A DNA stretch of 64,000 nt from Sciscionella sediminilitoris (GTDB taxonomy: Bacteria; Actinomycetota; Actinomycetes; Mycobacteriales; Pseudonocardiaceae). How positions within the stretch are numbered: the stretch's first letter is position 1; each line of letters starts with the position of its first letter. The position numbers were made by a program, and so were the translations under genes. The stretch covers positions 1 to 64,000 of the forward strand of contig NZ_JALM01000068.1 in NCBI RefSeq assembly GCF_000737195.2. The letters are read 5' to 3'. Below the pieces are notes generated by a model. It was not told where the DNA came from. It saw nothing but the letters and a program-made list of their open reading frames with translations, and did no database searches. Positions 8,084-16,256 of the stretch are shown here, piece by piece.

Positions 8084-9601
8084 GTGGTGTCACCACCGCG
8101 AGCGCGCGCGGGAGAGCGCCAACGGGGACGGCACGCGGCGCCGGACCCGGCCGAAACGGCACCCATCGAGGCGGTGCCCGAGCGGGGCCACGCCGAACCC
8201 GACAGTGCCGAGACCGCGGTGATCGAGCGCATCACCGAACCCGAGCCGGCCGAGGAACAGGCCGCAGAAGATCAAGCGGGCGAAGAACAAGCCGTCGAGG
8301 AACCGGTCAGACCGGAATCCACGAGCTCCGAAGCTGCGAGCATCGGAGCCGTCAGCGCAGAACCCGCCAGTGCAGAACCTGCCAGCCCAGAACTCGCCAG
8401 CCCAGAACCGGCCAGTGCGGAACCCGAGAGTGCGGAATCGGCGCGGCGCTATCGGATGCCCGGCTGGCTGCGCCGACGTGTCACACCCGTCGCGGACAAG
8501 AAACGGGTCGCGTTCATCGACATCATGCGCGCGATCGCGGCGATCCTGATCGTGTACTCCCACCTGGAGTGGGTTTTCCTGCACGGCAGGGGACTGCACC
8601 TCGGCCTGCTCGATTGGCTGGATCACTGGCTGTTCATCCCGCTCGGTTTCGGCGATCAGGGACCCGGCGGGATCTCGGTTCCCGCCTTCTTCCTGACCAG
8701 CGGGCTCGTGGTCACCCCGATCGCGATCCGGATGGGCGGGGCACGGTTCGCGGTGAATCGGTTCTTCCGGATCTACCCGTTGTTCATCGCCGCGTTCGTG
8801 CTCGCGCTCGTGGCCGTGTTCCTCGGTTTCTCGCCGCTGGTCACCGGGAACCCGGAACCGGTGACGCCGTCGAAGGTGTTCGCCAACCTGTTCTTCTACA
8901 ACTTCACCCTGAAACCGCTCGACTCGTACGTGGCCGTGGCGTGGACGCTGTTCATCGAGGTGTTGTTCTACATCCTGCTCGTGCTGCTGACCCCGCTGTT
9001 CCGGCGGTCCCCGCTGCTCGCGCTGCTCGTGGAGTTCAACCTGGTGGTCGCGGTCTTCCTCACCCACGATCTGTTCGGCAGGCAGTACGCGGCCTTCGCC
9101 TCGCTGTTCGCGTACCTGCTCGTGCCGATCATGGGCCAGGTGATCTGGGCGGCGTGGCAGCGCAAGATCCCGATGGCCGCCGCGGGCGTGTTCCTGCTGT
9201 TCGGCTGGCTGCTGTTCCTGTGGGCGGCGCGCGCTCACTTCGACGAGGCCTACATCCTGCGTCCGTTCCCGATCGCGGTGGCCGTCGTGCTGTTCGTACT
9301 CGGTCTGCTCGCCGAGAAACACCTGCGCGAGCGGCCGATCTGGACGGCGCTCTCCGAACGCACCTACGCGATCTACCTGTTGCACGGGGTGGTGCTCTTC
9401 CCGGTGCTGACCGCGCTGTACACGCAGCTGCCGCTCGGGCTCGCCGTGGTGCTCGCGCTGCTGGCCACCGCGCTGGTCGTGGAGTTGACCTATCGCTTCG
9501 TGGAGCGGCCGCTGCACCAGTTCGGGCGCAGGCTGGCCAAACGGGACTGGTCCGGGCTCACGCGCCGACGCGCAGGTGCCAGCGCCCGATCCGGCCGGTG
9601 A
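8084..9601 (+). CDS. Membrane acyltransferase 3 family protein with repetitive N-terminal tail
   Basis: The protein has 505 residues. Residues 1-125 are a charged, low-complexity cytosolic tail rich in Ala, Glu, Pro and Ser with five-residue repeats. From residue about 142 (RVAFIDIMRAIAAILIVYSHL) onward is a multi-span acyltransferase 3 (OafA/YrhL-type) domain with some ten hydrophobic segments and the FxxRFxRIYP-like segment VNRFFRIYPLFIAAF. Such enzymes O-acylate surface or secreted glycans or antibiotics; the substrate here is unknown. The GTG pair at 8084 has a GGAG 8 nt upstream. Its 3' end overlaps the convergent phosphatase gene by 44 nt. Confidence 0.85.
   Translation: MVSPPRARAGERQRGRHAAPDPAETAPIEAVPERGHAEPDSAETAVIERITEPEPAEEQAAEDQAGEEQAVEEPVRPESTSSEAASIGAVSAEPASAEPASPELASPEPASAEPESAESARRYRMPGWLRRRVTPVADKKRVAFIDIMRAIAAILIVYSHLEWVFLHGRGLHLGLLDWLDHWLFIPLGFGDQGPGGISVPAFFLTSGLVVTPIAIRMGGARFAVNRFFRIYPLFIAAFVLALVAVFLGFSPLVTGNPEPVTPSKVFANLFFYNFTLKPLDSYVAVAWTLFIEVLFYILLVLLTPLFRRSPLLALLVEFNLVVAVFLTHDLFGRQYAAFASLFAYLLVPIMGQVIWAAWQRKIPMAAAGVFLLFGWLLFLWAARAHFDEAYILRPFPIAVAVVLFVLGLLAEKHLRERPIWTALSERTYAIYLLHGVVLFPVLTALYTQLPLGLAVVLALLATALVVELTYRFVERPLHQFGRRLAKRDWSGLTRRRAGASARSGR
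8352..8440 (+). repeat. Imperfect 15-bp tandem repeats in the acyltransferase N-terminal tail
   Basis: About six consecutive copies of a 15-bp unit resembling GCCAGTGCAGAACCC encode repeated A-E-P-A-S-like pentapeptides. Period 15 keeps the frame, so copy-number change would only lengthen or shorten the cytosolic tail. Confidence 0.7.
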
Positions 9602-10100
9602 GCACCACCCGCTCGAGTGGGGCGATGTCGATCCGCCAGTAGCAGCTGGGCTTGGCGTCGATGGCGTGCACCAGCGCCGCCCGGATGAAGGACTGTTCGG
9701 CGATCGCCAGCACCGAGTTGACCCGGTCGAGCCCGTCCAGCCAGGCACCGGCCCGCTTGATCAGCCCGGTGACCGGTTCTCCGCCGTGCGGCGCCGCGCT
9801 CGGGTCGGTCAGCCAGCGGGTGAGTGCCTCGTGTTCGGTGGAGAGCACGTCGTCGATGGCGCGTCCGCGCCAGATGCCGTGATCGCAGCCGTTCAGCGCC
9901 GGCTCGGCCCGCGCATCGAGCCCGAGCGCCTCGGCGGTCTCGCGGCACTGCGTGCTCGGGGCGTGCAGGAGGAGTTCGGCGCGCGGGGCGGTCAGCTCGG
10001 CGGCCCGGGCGCGCCCCCGCGCGGTGAGTGGTTCGTCGCCCGGGAAGGTCGTACTCGCGGTCGCCTTCGTCTCGGCATGGCACAGCAGGATCACTCGCAC
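9558..10100 (-). CDS. Histidine phosphatase-fold protein associated with cobalt transport
   Basis: The protein is about 180 residues. It begins RVILLCHAETKATAS, followed by FPGDEPLTARGRARAAEL, the layout of the histidine phosphatase superfamily. The usual RHG/RHA catalytic start is LCHAE here, so the arginine before the catalytic histidine is cysteine. The frame is open upstream to 10415, but that part would read through the cobalamin riboswitch in antisense, so a start near GTG 10100 (or GTG 10135) is preferred. It is divergent from cbtBA, and related phosphatase-fold genes are known beside B12 or cobalt genes. A role in cobamide phosphate metabolism is inference. Confidence 0.7.
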   Translation of the reverse strand: MRVILLCHAETKATASTTFPGDEPLTARGRARAAELTAPRAELLLHAPSTQCRETAEALGLDARAEPALNGCDHGIWRGRAIDDVLSTEHEALTRWLTDPSAAPHGGEPVTGLIKRAGAWLDGLDRVNSVLAIAEQSFIRAALVHAIDAKPSCYWRIDIAPLERVVLTGRIGRWHLRVGA

Positions 10101-10144
10101 GCCGACATCCTGGCTGATCCGGTTGATTTCCGACACATTGACGC

Positions 10145-10254
10145 GGTCAGTGTCGCTGCCGTAACTTCGAGCAGCGCCTCGACGACGGGAAGCCGGTGGA
10201 AATCCGGTGCGGTCGCGCCACTGTGACCGGGAGAAATCCCGGGAGCCAGACCCC
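10145..10254 (+). promoter_or_regulatory. Cobalamin riboswitch upstream of cbtBA
   Basis: The segment contains the strongly conserved cobalamin aptamer core: GGGAAGCCGGTGGAAATCCG (10188-10207), then GCGGTCGCGCCACTGT ending in the B12-box GCCACTGT, and GGGAGCCAGACCCC near the 3' end. GGTC at 10145-10148 can pair with GACC at 10249-10252 to close P1. The cbtB start lies 55 nt downstream, with its ribosome site AGGAGG at 10294-10299. B12 binding would reduce expression of the cobalt transporter, most likely by hiding the ribosome site because no T-run terminator is visible. Confidence 0.93.
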
Positions 10255-10308
10255 GAATCGAGGAGTGAGTACCGAGCGGGACGCGTTATCCCTAGGAGGC
10301 AACTGCAA

Positions 10309-10521
10309 ATGGCGACACATTCGGTTCCGGCGACCCCCGCGGCACTGCCCGCGATCCCGATTCGCCAGGTCGCGCCATGGCTCATCTTCGCGGGCGTCAT
10401 TCTGCTGCTCGCCATCTACTTCATTTCCTCCGAGCAGGGTGCGCTGGCGATGTTCCCCGGCATGAGCGTGCACGAGTTCGTGCACGACGGCAGGCACCTG
10501 CTCGGGTTCCCTTGTCACTGA
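10309..10521 (+). CDS. cbtB: Cobalt transporter subunit CbtB
   Basis: This 70-residue protein has one membrane segment (about residues 25-42, APWLIFAGVILLLAIYF) and a C-terminal histidine-containing motif HEFVHDGRHLLGFPCH, which is the CbtB signature and probably contacts the metal. ATG 10309 follows AGGAGG with 9 nt spacing; the longer open frame upstream belongs to the riboswitch leader. It is cotranscribed with cbtA (31 nt gap). The family is a predicted B12-regulated cobalt importer. Confidence 0.93.
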   Translation: MATHSVPATPAALPAIPIRQVAPWLIFAGVILLLAIYFISSEQGALAMFPGMSVHEFVHDGRHLLGFPCH

Positions 10522-10552
10522 GTCCCTGCCACTGAGCGGGAGAAATACTTCG

Positions 10553-11287
10553 ATGGTCGGAAAACTTCTGGTCCGCGGCATGCTCGCGGGCCTGGTGGCC
10601 GGGGCGCTCGCGTTCGTGTTCGGGAAGCTGTTCGGCGAACCCTCGATCGGGAACGCGATCGGTTTCGAGGAGGCGCACGCGAGCGAACCCGAGGGACCGG
10701 AACTGGTGAGCAGGGCGGTGCAGGGCGGGCTCGGGCTCGCCGTGGCCGTCATCGTGTTCGGTATCGCGATCGGGGGCATCTACGCGCTGGTGTTCGCCCT
10801 CGCGCACGGCCGGATCGGCACCACGACAGCGGGAGCGAGCGCGGCGAGTCTCGGTGTGCTCGGGTTCTGCGTGGTGTACCTCGTGCCGTTCCTGAAGTAC
10901 CCGGCGAACCCGCCCGCGGTCGGGGAGCCGGACACGATCGGACAGCGCACCGGCGAGTACTTCGGCATGATGCTGGCCTCGGTCGTGCTCGCCGTCCTCG
11001 CGGTGTTCACCTATCGTGCGCTGCGGCAACGGTTCGGCGGTTACCCCGCGGGCCTGCTCGCCGCCCTCGGCTACGTGGTGCTCGTCGCGGTCTGTGCGGC
11101 GCTGATGCCGGGAGTCGACGAGGTACCCAAGGCCTTCCCCGCGGACACCCTGTGGAACTTCCGGGTCGCCGCGATCGGCACCCAGGCGGTGCTGTGGCTG
11201 GTGCTCGCACTCGTGTTCGCCCCGCTGGCCAAACGGGTGCTGCAGCCCGCCCCGGATCGCGCGCTCGCCGCGGTCCGACAAGCGTGA
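10553..11287 (+). CDS. cbtA: Cobalt transporter subunit CbtA
   Basis: The 244-residue integral membrane protein begins KLLVRGMLAGLVAGALAFVFGKLFGEP, the conserved CbtA start, and has about five or six hydrophobic segments. With CbtB it forms a predicted cobalt uptake system that supplies the corrin ring metal. The gene is second in the riboswitch-controlled operon. ATG 10553 is preceded by GGGAGAA. Confidence 0.93.
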   Translation: MVGKLLVRGMLAGLVAGALAFVFGKLFGEPSIGNAIGFEEAHASEPEGPELVSRAVQGGLGLAVAVIVFGIAIGGIYALVFALAHGRIGTTTAGASAASLGVLGFCVVYLVPFLKYPANPPAVGEPDTIGQRTGEYFGMMLASVVLAVLAVFTYRALRQRFGGYPAGLLAALGYVVLVAVCAALMPGVDEVPKAFPADTLWNFRVAAIGTQAVLWLVLALVFAPLAKRVLQPAPDRALAAVRQA

Positions 11288-11400
11288 CCGGCGCGCCTGC
11301 CCGGCCTCCAGCGGGCAGGCGCCCCGGTCCGGGAGATGTCCCGGATCCCGATCCCCGTTCGTCGGTGGGGTGACCCTGGAGAACGAGGAGAGGATCCGCC

Positions 11401-11787
11401 ATGACCACGATCACCATTGCCCTGCCGACCACGGACCGGATGCGCACCGCCGCCTTCTACCGGGCGCTCGGCTTCGAAACCTCGGGCGAACCGGCCGAGG
11501 ACGGCTTGCCCGAGCCGCTGCGGTTCGCGCTGAACGAGCACACCGAGCTGATGTTCGCCCCGACCGGTGGATTCGGCTGGGTGATCGGGAACGAACCGGT
11601 CAGCACCGGGGAAGCCAAGGAATGCGTGCTCGGGCTCGCGCTCGGGTCGCCCGCGGAGGTGGACGAGTTCGTCGAGCGGGCGCGGCAGGCGGGGGCCGGG
11701 GTACTGATCGAACCAGGCACGCAGCCGTGGGGATACGCGGCCACGATCACCGATCCGGACGGGCACGCCCTGATGGCGACCGGCTAA
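11401..11787 (+). CDS. VOC (glyoxalase/bleomycin resistance) superfamily protein
   Basis: The 128-residue protein has the two beta-alpha-beta-beta-beta modules of the VOC fold: TITIALPTTDRMRTAAFYRALGF at the start and a C-terminal ITDPDGHALMATG motif with the usual aspartate/histidine region. It resembles actinobacterial VOC regulator- or dioxygenase-like proteins of unknown substrate. ATG 11401 follows GAGGAGAGGA. Its stop overlaps the convergent marR stop by 4 nt. Confidence 0.8.
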   Translation: MTTITIALPTTDRMRTAAFYRALGFETSGEPAEDGLPEPLRFALNEHTELMFAPTGGFGWVIGNEPVSTGEAKECVLGLALGSPAEVDEFVERARQAGAGVLIEPGTQPWGYAATITDPDGHALMATG

Positions 11788-12209
11788 CTCGGCTCCGCCA
11801 GTTTGCGCAGCGCCTCGTCCAGGGCGAGCACCGAGTCCCGCTGTGCGGCGGGAAGGGTGTCGAGCCGTTCGGCGAGCACCTTGGCCTGGCTGTTGCCGAA
11901 GGTGCGCAGTTCTTCCCTGCCCTGTTCGGTGAGCACCGCCTGGGTGGCGCGGCCGTCGTCGGGATCGGGCCGCCGGTCCACGAGTCCTTCGGCCTCGAGC
12001 CCGGCGACGACCATGGTGGCGGTCGGCTGCGAGCAGGGCACCCGCTCGGCGATGGTGCCGATGCGCAGTGGCCCGTGCTGGTGCAGTTGGGTCAGCACGA
12101 TGAGGGCGGTGGGCGAGGCGCGCCCACCGCCTGCCGCGTGCCGCAGGCTGCGTTGGAGCCGGTGCAGCGCGACAACGAGGGACAGTGCCCGTTCCTCGCT
12201 CACCGTCAT
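11784..12209 (-). CDS. MarR family transcriptional regulator
   Basis: The 141-residue protein has a winged helix (about residues 35-100) with recognition helix CSQPTATMVVAGLEAEGLVDRRPDPDDGRA, typical of MarR regulators, and N- and C-terminal dimerisation helices. It lies 16 nt downstream of asnB on the same strand, so the two form an operon. It may control that operon through the AT-rich dyad upstream of asnB at 14088-14118. The ligand is unknown. Confidence 0.88.
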   Translation of the reverse strand: MTVSEERALSLVVALHRLQRSLRHAAGGGRASPTALIVLTQLHQHGPLRIGTIAERVPCSQPTATMVVAGLEAEGLVDRRPDPDDGRATQAVLTEQGREELRTFGNSQAKVLAERLDTLPAAQRDSVLALDEALRKLAEPS

Positions 12210-12225
12210 GTGCTCATCTCTGTTC

Positions 12226-14064
12226 TCAGGCCGTCTTGATGGTCGGAGAGTACATGTCCATCCAGAGGGAGAGGTCGAGTGCGCGCTCGAGGACCTTCCG
12301 CGAGGCCTGATCGATCTGCGGCTCCTTGTTCTCCACGGCCTTGCGGAGGGTGTCCGGGTCGATCAGGTCGAACACCTGGTGCGAGGGCTTGGCGAGCAGG
12401 TCCCCGCAGTGTTCCTTGAGCTTGACCGCGTACTTCGGGTCCTGGGTCGAGGGGTAGGGCGATTTCACCCGGTCCACCACCGACTGCGGGAGCACATCCG
12501 CCGCGGCGCCGCGCAGCAGCGACTTCTCCCTGCCGTCGTAGGTCTTGAGCGCCCACGGAGCGTTGTAGACGTACTCGACGAGGCGGTGGTCGCAGAACGG
12601 CACCCGGACCTCGAGCCCGACAGCCATGGAGGCGCGGTCCTTGCGGTCGAGCAGGATGCGCACGAACCGGGTCAGGTGCAGGTAGCTGATCTTGCGCATC
12701 TGCCATTCGAGCTCGCTCTCCCCGTCCAGGCGGGTGACCTCGCCGACCGCGGTGGAGTAGCTGTCCCGGATGTAGCCGGGCAGATCGAGCACGTCGAGCA
12801 GGGAGCGGCGCAGCAGCGGGGCGTCGTCGCCGAGGTGTTTGAGCTGGGAGAGCCACGGGAAGGTGGTGCCCTTGCGCACCTCGGGGTCGAAGAACTGCTT
12901 GTAGCCGCCGAACACCTCATCGGCCGACTCGCCGGAGAGCGCGACGGTCGAGTGCTGCCGGATCGCCTTGAACAGCAGGTACAGCGAGGTGTCCATATCG
13001 CCGAGGCCGGTGGGGATGTCGCGGGCCTGGATCACCTTCGACCGGGCATCGGGATCGGCAAGCTGGTCGGAGTCGAGCACGATGTCCTGGTGCTCGGTCT
13101 TGGACTTCGCGGCCACGTCGTGCACGTACGGAGTGTCCGGGGTGGCCCGGAGCTCGTCGGCAACGAAGTTCTCGGTCTGGCCGACGAAATCGACCGCGAA
13201 GCTGCGCACCGACTTGCCCTCCTCGGCGAGCTGGTTGGCCGCGATCGCGGTCATCGCCGAGGAGTCGAGTCCGCCGGAGAGCAGGGTGCAGCGCGGAACA
13301 TCGGAGATCAGCTGGCGGCGCACGATGTCGTGCAGCAGCTCGCGCACGTGCTCGACCGAGGCGGCCTGGTCATCGGGGTGCTCGCGGGTCTGCAGGCTCC
13401 AGTACACGTGCTCGCGGATCCCGCCCTTGGCGACGGTGACCACGGTGCCCGGTTCTACTTCGCGCATGCCGTCCCAGATCGCGTGGCCCGGGGTCTTGAT
13501 GAAGGCGAACATCTCGCGGATGCCGTCGAGGGTGACGGTGTGCTCGGCGAGCGGGTTGGCGAGGATGGCCTTGGGTTCGGACCCGAACAGCACTCCGTCG
13601 GCGGTGGGGTAGTAGTAGAACGGCTTGATGCCCATCCGGTCGCGGATCATGACCAGCTTGTCCTCGCGGCCGTCCCAGATGGCGAAGGCGTACATGCCGT
13701 TGAGCCGCTCCGCCATCGCCGGTCCCCATTCCAGGTAGGCGTGCAGCACGACCTCGGTGTCCGAATCGGTGCGCAGCGTGTGCCCGCGGGAGACGAGCTC
13801 GTTGCGCAGTTCGGTGAAGTTGTAGGTCTCCCCGGAGTAGACCATGGCGACGCTGCCGTTCGGGGTGTCCACGCTCATCGGCTGACGGCCGCCGGGCAGG
13901 TCGATGATCGCCAGCCTGCGGTGACCGAGCGCGCCGTGCTTGTCGATCCAGGTTCCCCGGTCGTCGGGTCCGCGGCAGGCCATGGTTTCGGTCATCGCGT
14001 CTACGGTCGCCTGTTCCGCGCGTAGGTCGCGATCGAACGCCACCCAGCCCGCGATTCCGCACAT
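12226..14064 (-). CDS. asnB: Asparagine synthase (glutamine-hydrolysing)
   Basis: The 612-residue protein starts CGIAGWVAF, with Cys2 as the glutaminase nucleophile. It has RGPDDRGTW and LGHRRLAIIDL in the class II amidotransferase domain and the synthase PP-loop SGGLDSSAM near residue 260. It converts aspartate, glutamine and ATP to asparagine. A longer frame begins six codons upstream, but Cys2 must follow the initiator Met, so ATG 14064 is the start; AAGGAGGA precedes it. Cotranscription with marR makes it either a regulated housekeeping enzyme or part of a stress response. Asn-tRNA amidation genes are not in view. Confidence 0.94.
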   Translation of the reverse strand: MCGIAGWVAFDRDLRAEQATVDAMTETMACRGPDDRGTWIDKHGALGHRRLAIIDLPGGRQPMSVDTPNGSVAMVYSGETYNFTELRNELVSRGHTLRTDSDTEVVLHAYLEWGPAMAERLNGMYAFAIWDGREDKLVMIRDRMGIKPFYYYPTADGVLFGSEPKAILANPLAEHTVTLDGIREMFAFIKTPGHAIWDGMREVEPGTVVTVAKGGIREHVYWSLQTREHPDDQAASVEHVRELLHDIVRRQLISDVPRCTLLSGGLDSSAMTAIAANQLAEEGKSVRSFAVDFVGQTENFVADELRATPDTPYVHDVAAKSKTEHQDIVLDSDQLADPDARSKVIQARDIPTGLGDMDTSLYLLFKAIRQHSTVALSGESADEVFGGYKQFFDPEVRKGTTFPWLSQLKHLGDDAPLLRRSLLDVLDLPGYIRDSYSTAVGEVTRLDGESELEWQMRKISYLHLTRFVRILLDRKDRASMAVGLEVRVPFCDHRLVEYVYNAPWALKTYDGREKSLLRGAAADVLPQSVVDRVKSPYPSTQDPKYAVKLKEHCGDLLAKPSHQVFDLIDPDTLRKAVENKEPQIDQASRKVLERALDLSLWMDMYSPTIKTA

Positions 14065-14087
14065 AGGGTCCTCCTTGACCATTAATT

Positions 14088-14118
14088 GTATTAGCTAACT
14101 ATGTAACAGCTATGATAC
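14088..14118 (-). promoter_or_regulatory. Candidate MarR-type operator upstream of asnB-marR
   Basis: Arms GTATTAGCT (14088-14096) and AGCTATGATAC (14108-14118) form an inverted repeat, and TTAGCTAA (14091-14098) is itself a perfect palindrome. The site is 24-54 bp upstream of the asnB start, where a repressor would block transcription. The AT content stands out from the surrounding sequence. Confidence 0.45.
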
Positions 14119-14281
14119 GACCATGTGACAAGAGTGATAAGTGCCGTTTGTCGTCTTTGGCTGCACACGGAATGTGGTCACCGCTGGTCATCCGACCATT
14201 ACACCCAATCGTGTGAAACGGGCCACGAGTTTCGTCGCCCTGTGTGGCCGTTTTCCGGGGCCCGGCGAAACCGGCATCAAG

Positions 14282-14312
14282 ATCGCGTCAATGGGGTGCG
14301 GTATCGCGTCAA
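14282..14312 (+). promoter_or_regulatory. Direct repeat ATCGCGTCAA x2, candidate KdpE operator
   Basis: ATCGCGTCAA occurs at 14282-14291 and 14303-14312, 21 bp start to start (two helical turns). This is the geometry expected for two monomers of an OmpR/PhoB-type regulator such as KdpE. It lies about 100 bp before the first kdp ORF. Binding is inferred only from geometry and position. Confidence 0.4.
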
Positions 14313-14409
14313 GAGCCCGTCATGCCCGCTGTCCCAGGGCTACGGATAGCGCACGCTTGCATGGCGTCGTCCCCAATCCAGGGGATGCCAATGGGAAAGG
14401 TGAGAAGTC

Positions 14410-14493
14410 ATGGCCGACCTCGCGTACGCGGTGCTGCTGATCGCCGCGTTCGCCGTCCTGACACTGAGTCTGCGCGGGCTGGAGAAGCTATGA
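14410..14493 (+). CDS. 27-residue single-span membrane peptide ahead of kdpF
   Basis: ATG 14410 follows GGTGAGAAG at a workable distance and encodes MADLAYAVLLIAAFAVLT followed by LSLRGLEKL. It is one hydrophobic helix with a short positive C-terminal end, which predicts a cytosolic C-terminus. Its TGA overlaps the kdpF ATG (ATGA), so translation is coupled, and its last codons carry the GGAG ribosome site for kdpF. It is not KdpF, which follows. It may be a second small Kdp subunit or a leader peptide. I am unsure how widely it is annotated. Confidence 0.65.
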   Translation: MADLAYAVLLIAAFAVLTLSLRGLEKL

Positions 14494-14591
14494 GTGGCGT
14501 CGGTGTCGTCGCGAACATTATCGGCGGGATTCTGGGGCTCGCCTTGATTGGTTACCTGGCTTTCGCACTTCTTCGACCGGAGAAATTCTAG
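14490..14591 (+). CDS. kdpF: K+-transporting ATPase small subunit KdpF
   Basis: The 33-residue peptide (GVVANIIGGILGLALIGYLAF ending ALLRPEKF when read through) has the KdpF pattern of one membrane helix followed by L-x-x-PEKF just before kdpA. KdpF stabilises the KdpABC complex in the membrane. It overlaps the upstream mini-ORF by 4 nt and is 3 nt from kdpA. Confidence 0.9.
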   Translation: MSGVGVVANIIGGILGLALIGYLAFALLRPEKF

Positions 14592-14594
14592 AAA

Positions 14595-16256
14595 ATGTCG
14601 GATCTCTGGGCCGGTCTGTTGCAGATCGGCGTCCTTTTGCTGTGCCTTGCCGCCGCGTACAAACCGCTCGGCGACTACATGGCACGCGTGTTCACCAGTG
14701 AGCGCCACTGGAAACTCGAGAGCGGTATCTACCGGGTCATCCGGGTCAATCCCGATTCCGGTCAGCGCTGGACCACCTATGCCGCCGGGGTGCTCGGGTT
14801 CTCCTTCGTCTCGATCGTGCTGCTGTACCTGTTGCAGCGGCTGCAGGCGATCCTGCCGCTGAACTTCGGCCGGCCGGCGGTGGATCCGGCGACCGCGTTC
14901 AACACCGCGGTCAGCTTCGTGACGAACACCAACTGGCAGTCCTACACGCCCGAAGAGGCCATGGGCCATGTCGTGCAGATGGTCGGGCTGACGGTGCAGA
15001 ACTTCGTGTCCGCGGGCATGGGGATCTGCGTGGCCATCGCGCTGGTGCGCGGGTTCGTGCGGGCGAACACCGACCGGATCGGCAACGTCTGGGTGGACCT
15101 GACCCGGATCTGTGTCCGGGTACTGCTGCCGATCTCGTTTGTGTTCGCCATCCTGCTCGTGGCCGGTGGTGTGGTGATGAGCCTGAGCTCGGGGTTCACC
15201 TCCACCGGTATCGACGGGATGCAGCACACCACCGCGCTCGCCCCGGCCGCGAGCCAGGAGGTCATCAAGGAGCTCGGCACCAACGGCGGCGGGATCTTCA
15301 ACGGAAACTCCGCGCATCCCTTCGAGAACCCGCAGGGCTGGACCAACCTGATCGAGATCTTCCTGATCCTGGTGATCCCGGTCAGCCTGACCCGGACCTT
15401 CGGGGTACTGGTCGGCAGCCGCAAACAGGGCTACACGCTGCTCTCGGTCATGGGCACGCTCTGGGGGCTGATGCTCGCGGTCATCTGGTGGGCCGAATCG
15501 CACCCGAACGGACCGGCCGCATTGCTGGCGGGCGGGGCCATGGAAGGAAAAGAGTCCCGGTTCGGGATCGCGGGCTCCGCGTTGTTCGCCGATTCCACGA
15601 CCGGAACCTCCACCGGGGCGGTGAACGCCGCGCACGATTCGCTGACCGGGCTCGGCGGCGGTGGCGCCCTGCTGAACATGCTGTTCGCCGAACTCACTCC
15701 GGGCGGGGTGGGGACCGGGCTGTACTCGATCCTGGTCATCGCGATCATCGCGGTGTTCCTCGCCGGGCTCATGGTCGGGCGAACCCCGGAATACCTGGGC
15801 AAGAAACTGGGGCGCAGGGAGGTCACCTGCGCGGCGATCGCGATCCTGGCGATGCCCGCGCTGGTGCTCCTCGGTTCCGGGATCGCGCTGCTGCTGCCCG
15901 GAACCGGGGCGGCGATGACCAATTCCGGGGCACACGGCCTCTCCGAAGTGCTCTATGCCTACGGATCGGCCTCGAACAACAACGGCAGCGCCTTCGCCGG
16001 GCTGACCGTCACCAATGACTGGTTCGAGGCGACACTCGGGGTGGCCATGCTGTTCGGCCGGTTCGTTCCGATCCTCGCCGTGCTGCGGCTGGCCGGGGCG
16101 CTCGCCGAACAGCGCAAGACTCCGCCCTCGGCGGGCACCCTGCCCACCCAAGGGCCGATGTTCGCCTCGCTCGTCGGCGGGACCGTGGTCCTCGTCGCCG
16201 CACTGACCTTTGTCCCCGCGCTCGCGCTCGGACCCATCGCGGAGGCATTAGCATGA
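14595..16256 (+). CDS. kdpA: K+-transporting ATPase subunit A (ion-conducting)
   Basis: This is a 553-residue polytopic protein with the KdpA selectivity-filter regions [29 protein letters not shown] and [11 protein letters not shown]. KdpA is the channel-like subunit that selects K+ and passes it to KdpB. The length is typical. Its stop overlaps the kdpB start by 4 nt (ATGA), so synthesis is coupled. Confidence 0.98.
   Translation: MSDLWAGLLQIGVLLLCLAAAYKPLGDYMARVFTSERHWKLESGIYRVIRVNPDSGQRWTTYAAGVLGFSFVSIVLLYLLQRLQAILPLNFGRPAVDPATAFNTAVSFVTNTNWQSYTPEEAMGHVVQMVGLTVQNFVSAGMGICVAIALVRGFVRANTDRIGNVWVDLTRICVRVLLPISFVFAILLVAGGVVMSLSSGFTSTGIDGMQHTTALAPAASQEVIKELGTNGGGIFNGNSAHPFENPQGWTNLIEIFLILVIPVSLTRTFGVLVGSRKQGYTLLSVMGTLWGLMLAVIWWAESHPNGPAALLAGGAMEGKESRFGIAGSALFADSTTGTSTGAVNAAHDSLTGLGGGGALLNMLFAELTPGGVGTGLYSILVIAIIAVFLAGLMVGRTPEYLGKKLGRREVTCAAIAILAMPALVLLGSGIALLLPGTGAAMTNSGAHGLSEVLYAYGSASNNNGSAFAGLTVTNDWFEATLGVAMLFGRFVPILAVLRLAGALAEQRKTPPSAGTLPTQGPMFASLVGGTVVLVAALTFVPALALGPIAEALA

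Larger units (their letters stand above)
14065..14409. other. 345-bp divergent intergenic region between asnB and the kdp operon
   Basis: This gap holds the asnB promoter side (an unusually AT-rich 14080-14120 with an inverted repeat) and the kdp promoter side (a 10-bp direct repeat spaced 21 bp, 14282-14312). I found no convincing c-di-AMP riboswitch or other RNA motif, and no ORF with a plausible ribosome site before 14410. Confidence 0.6.

Noticed and set aside
14200-14409. c-di-AMP (ydaO) riboswitch before the kdp operon
   Set aside because: Conserved ydaO blocks are not recognisable in the leader.
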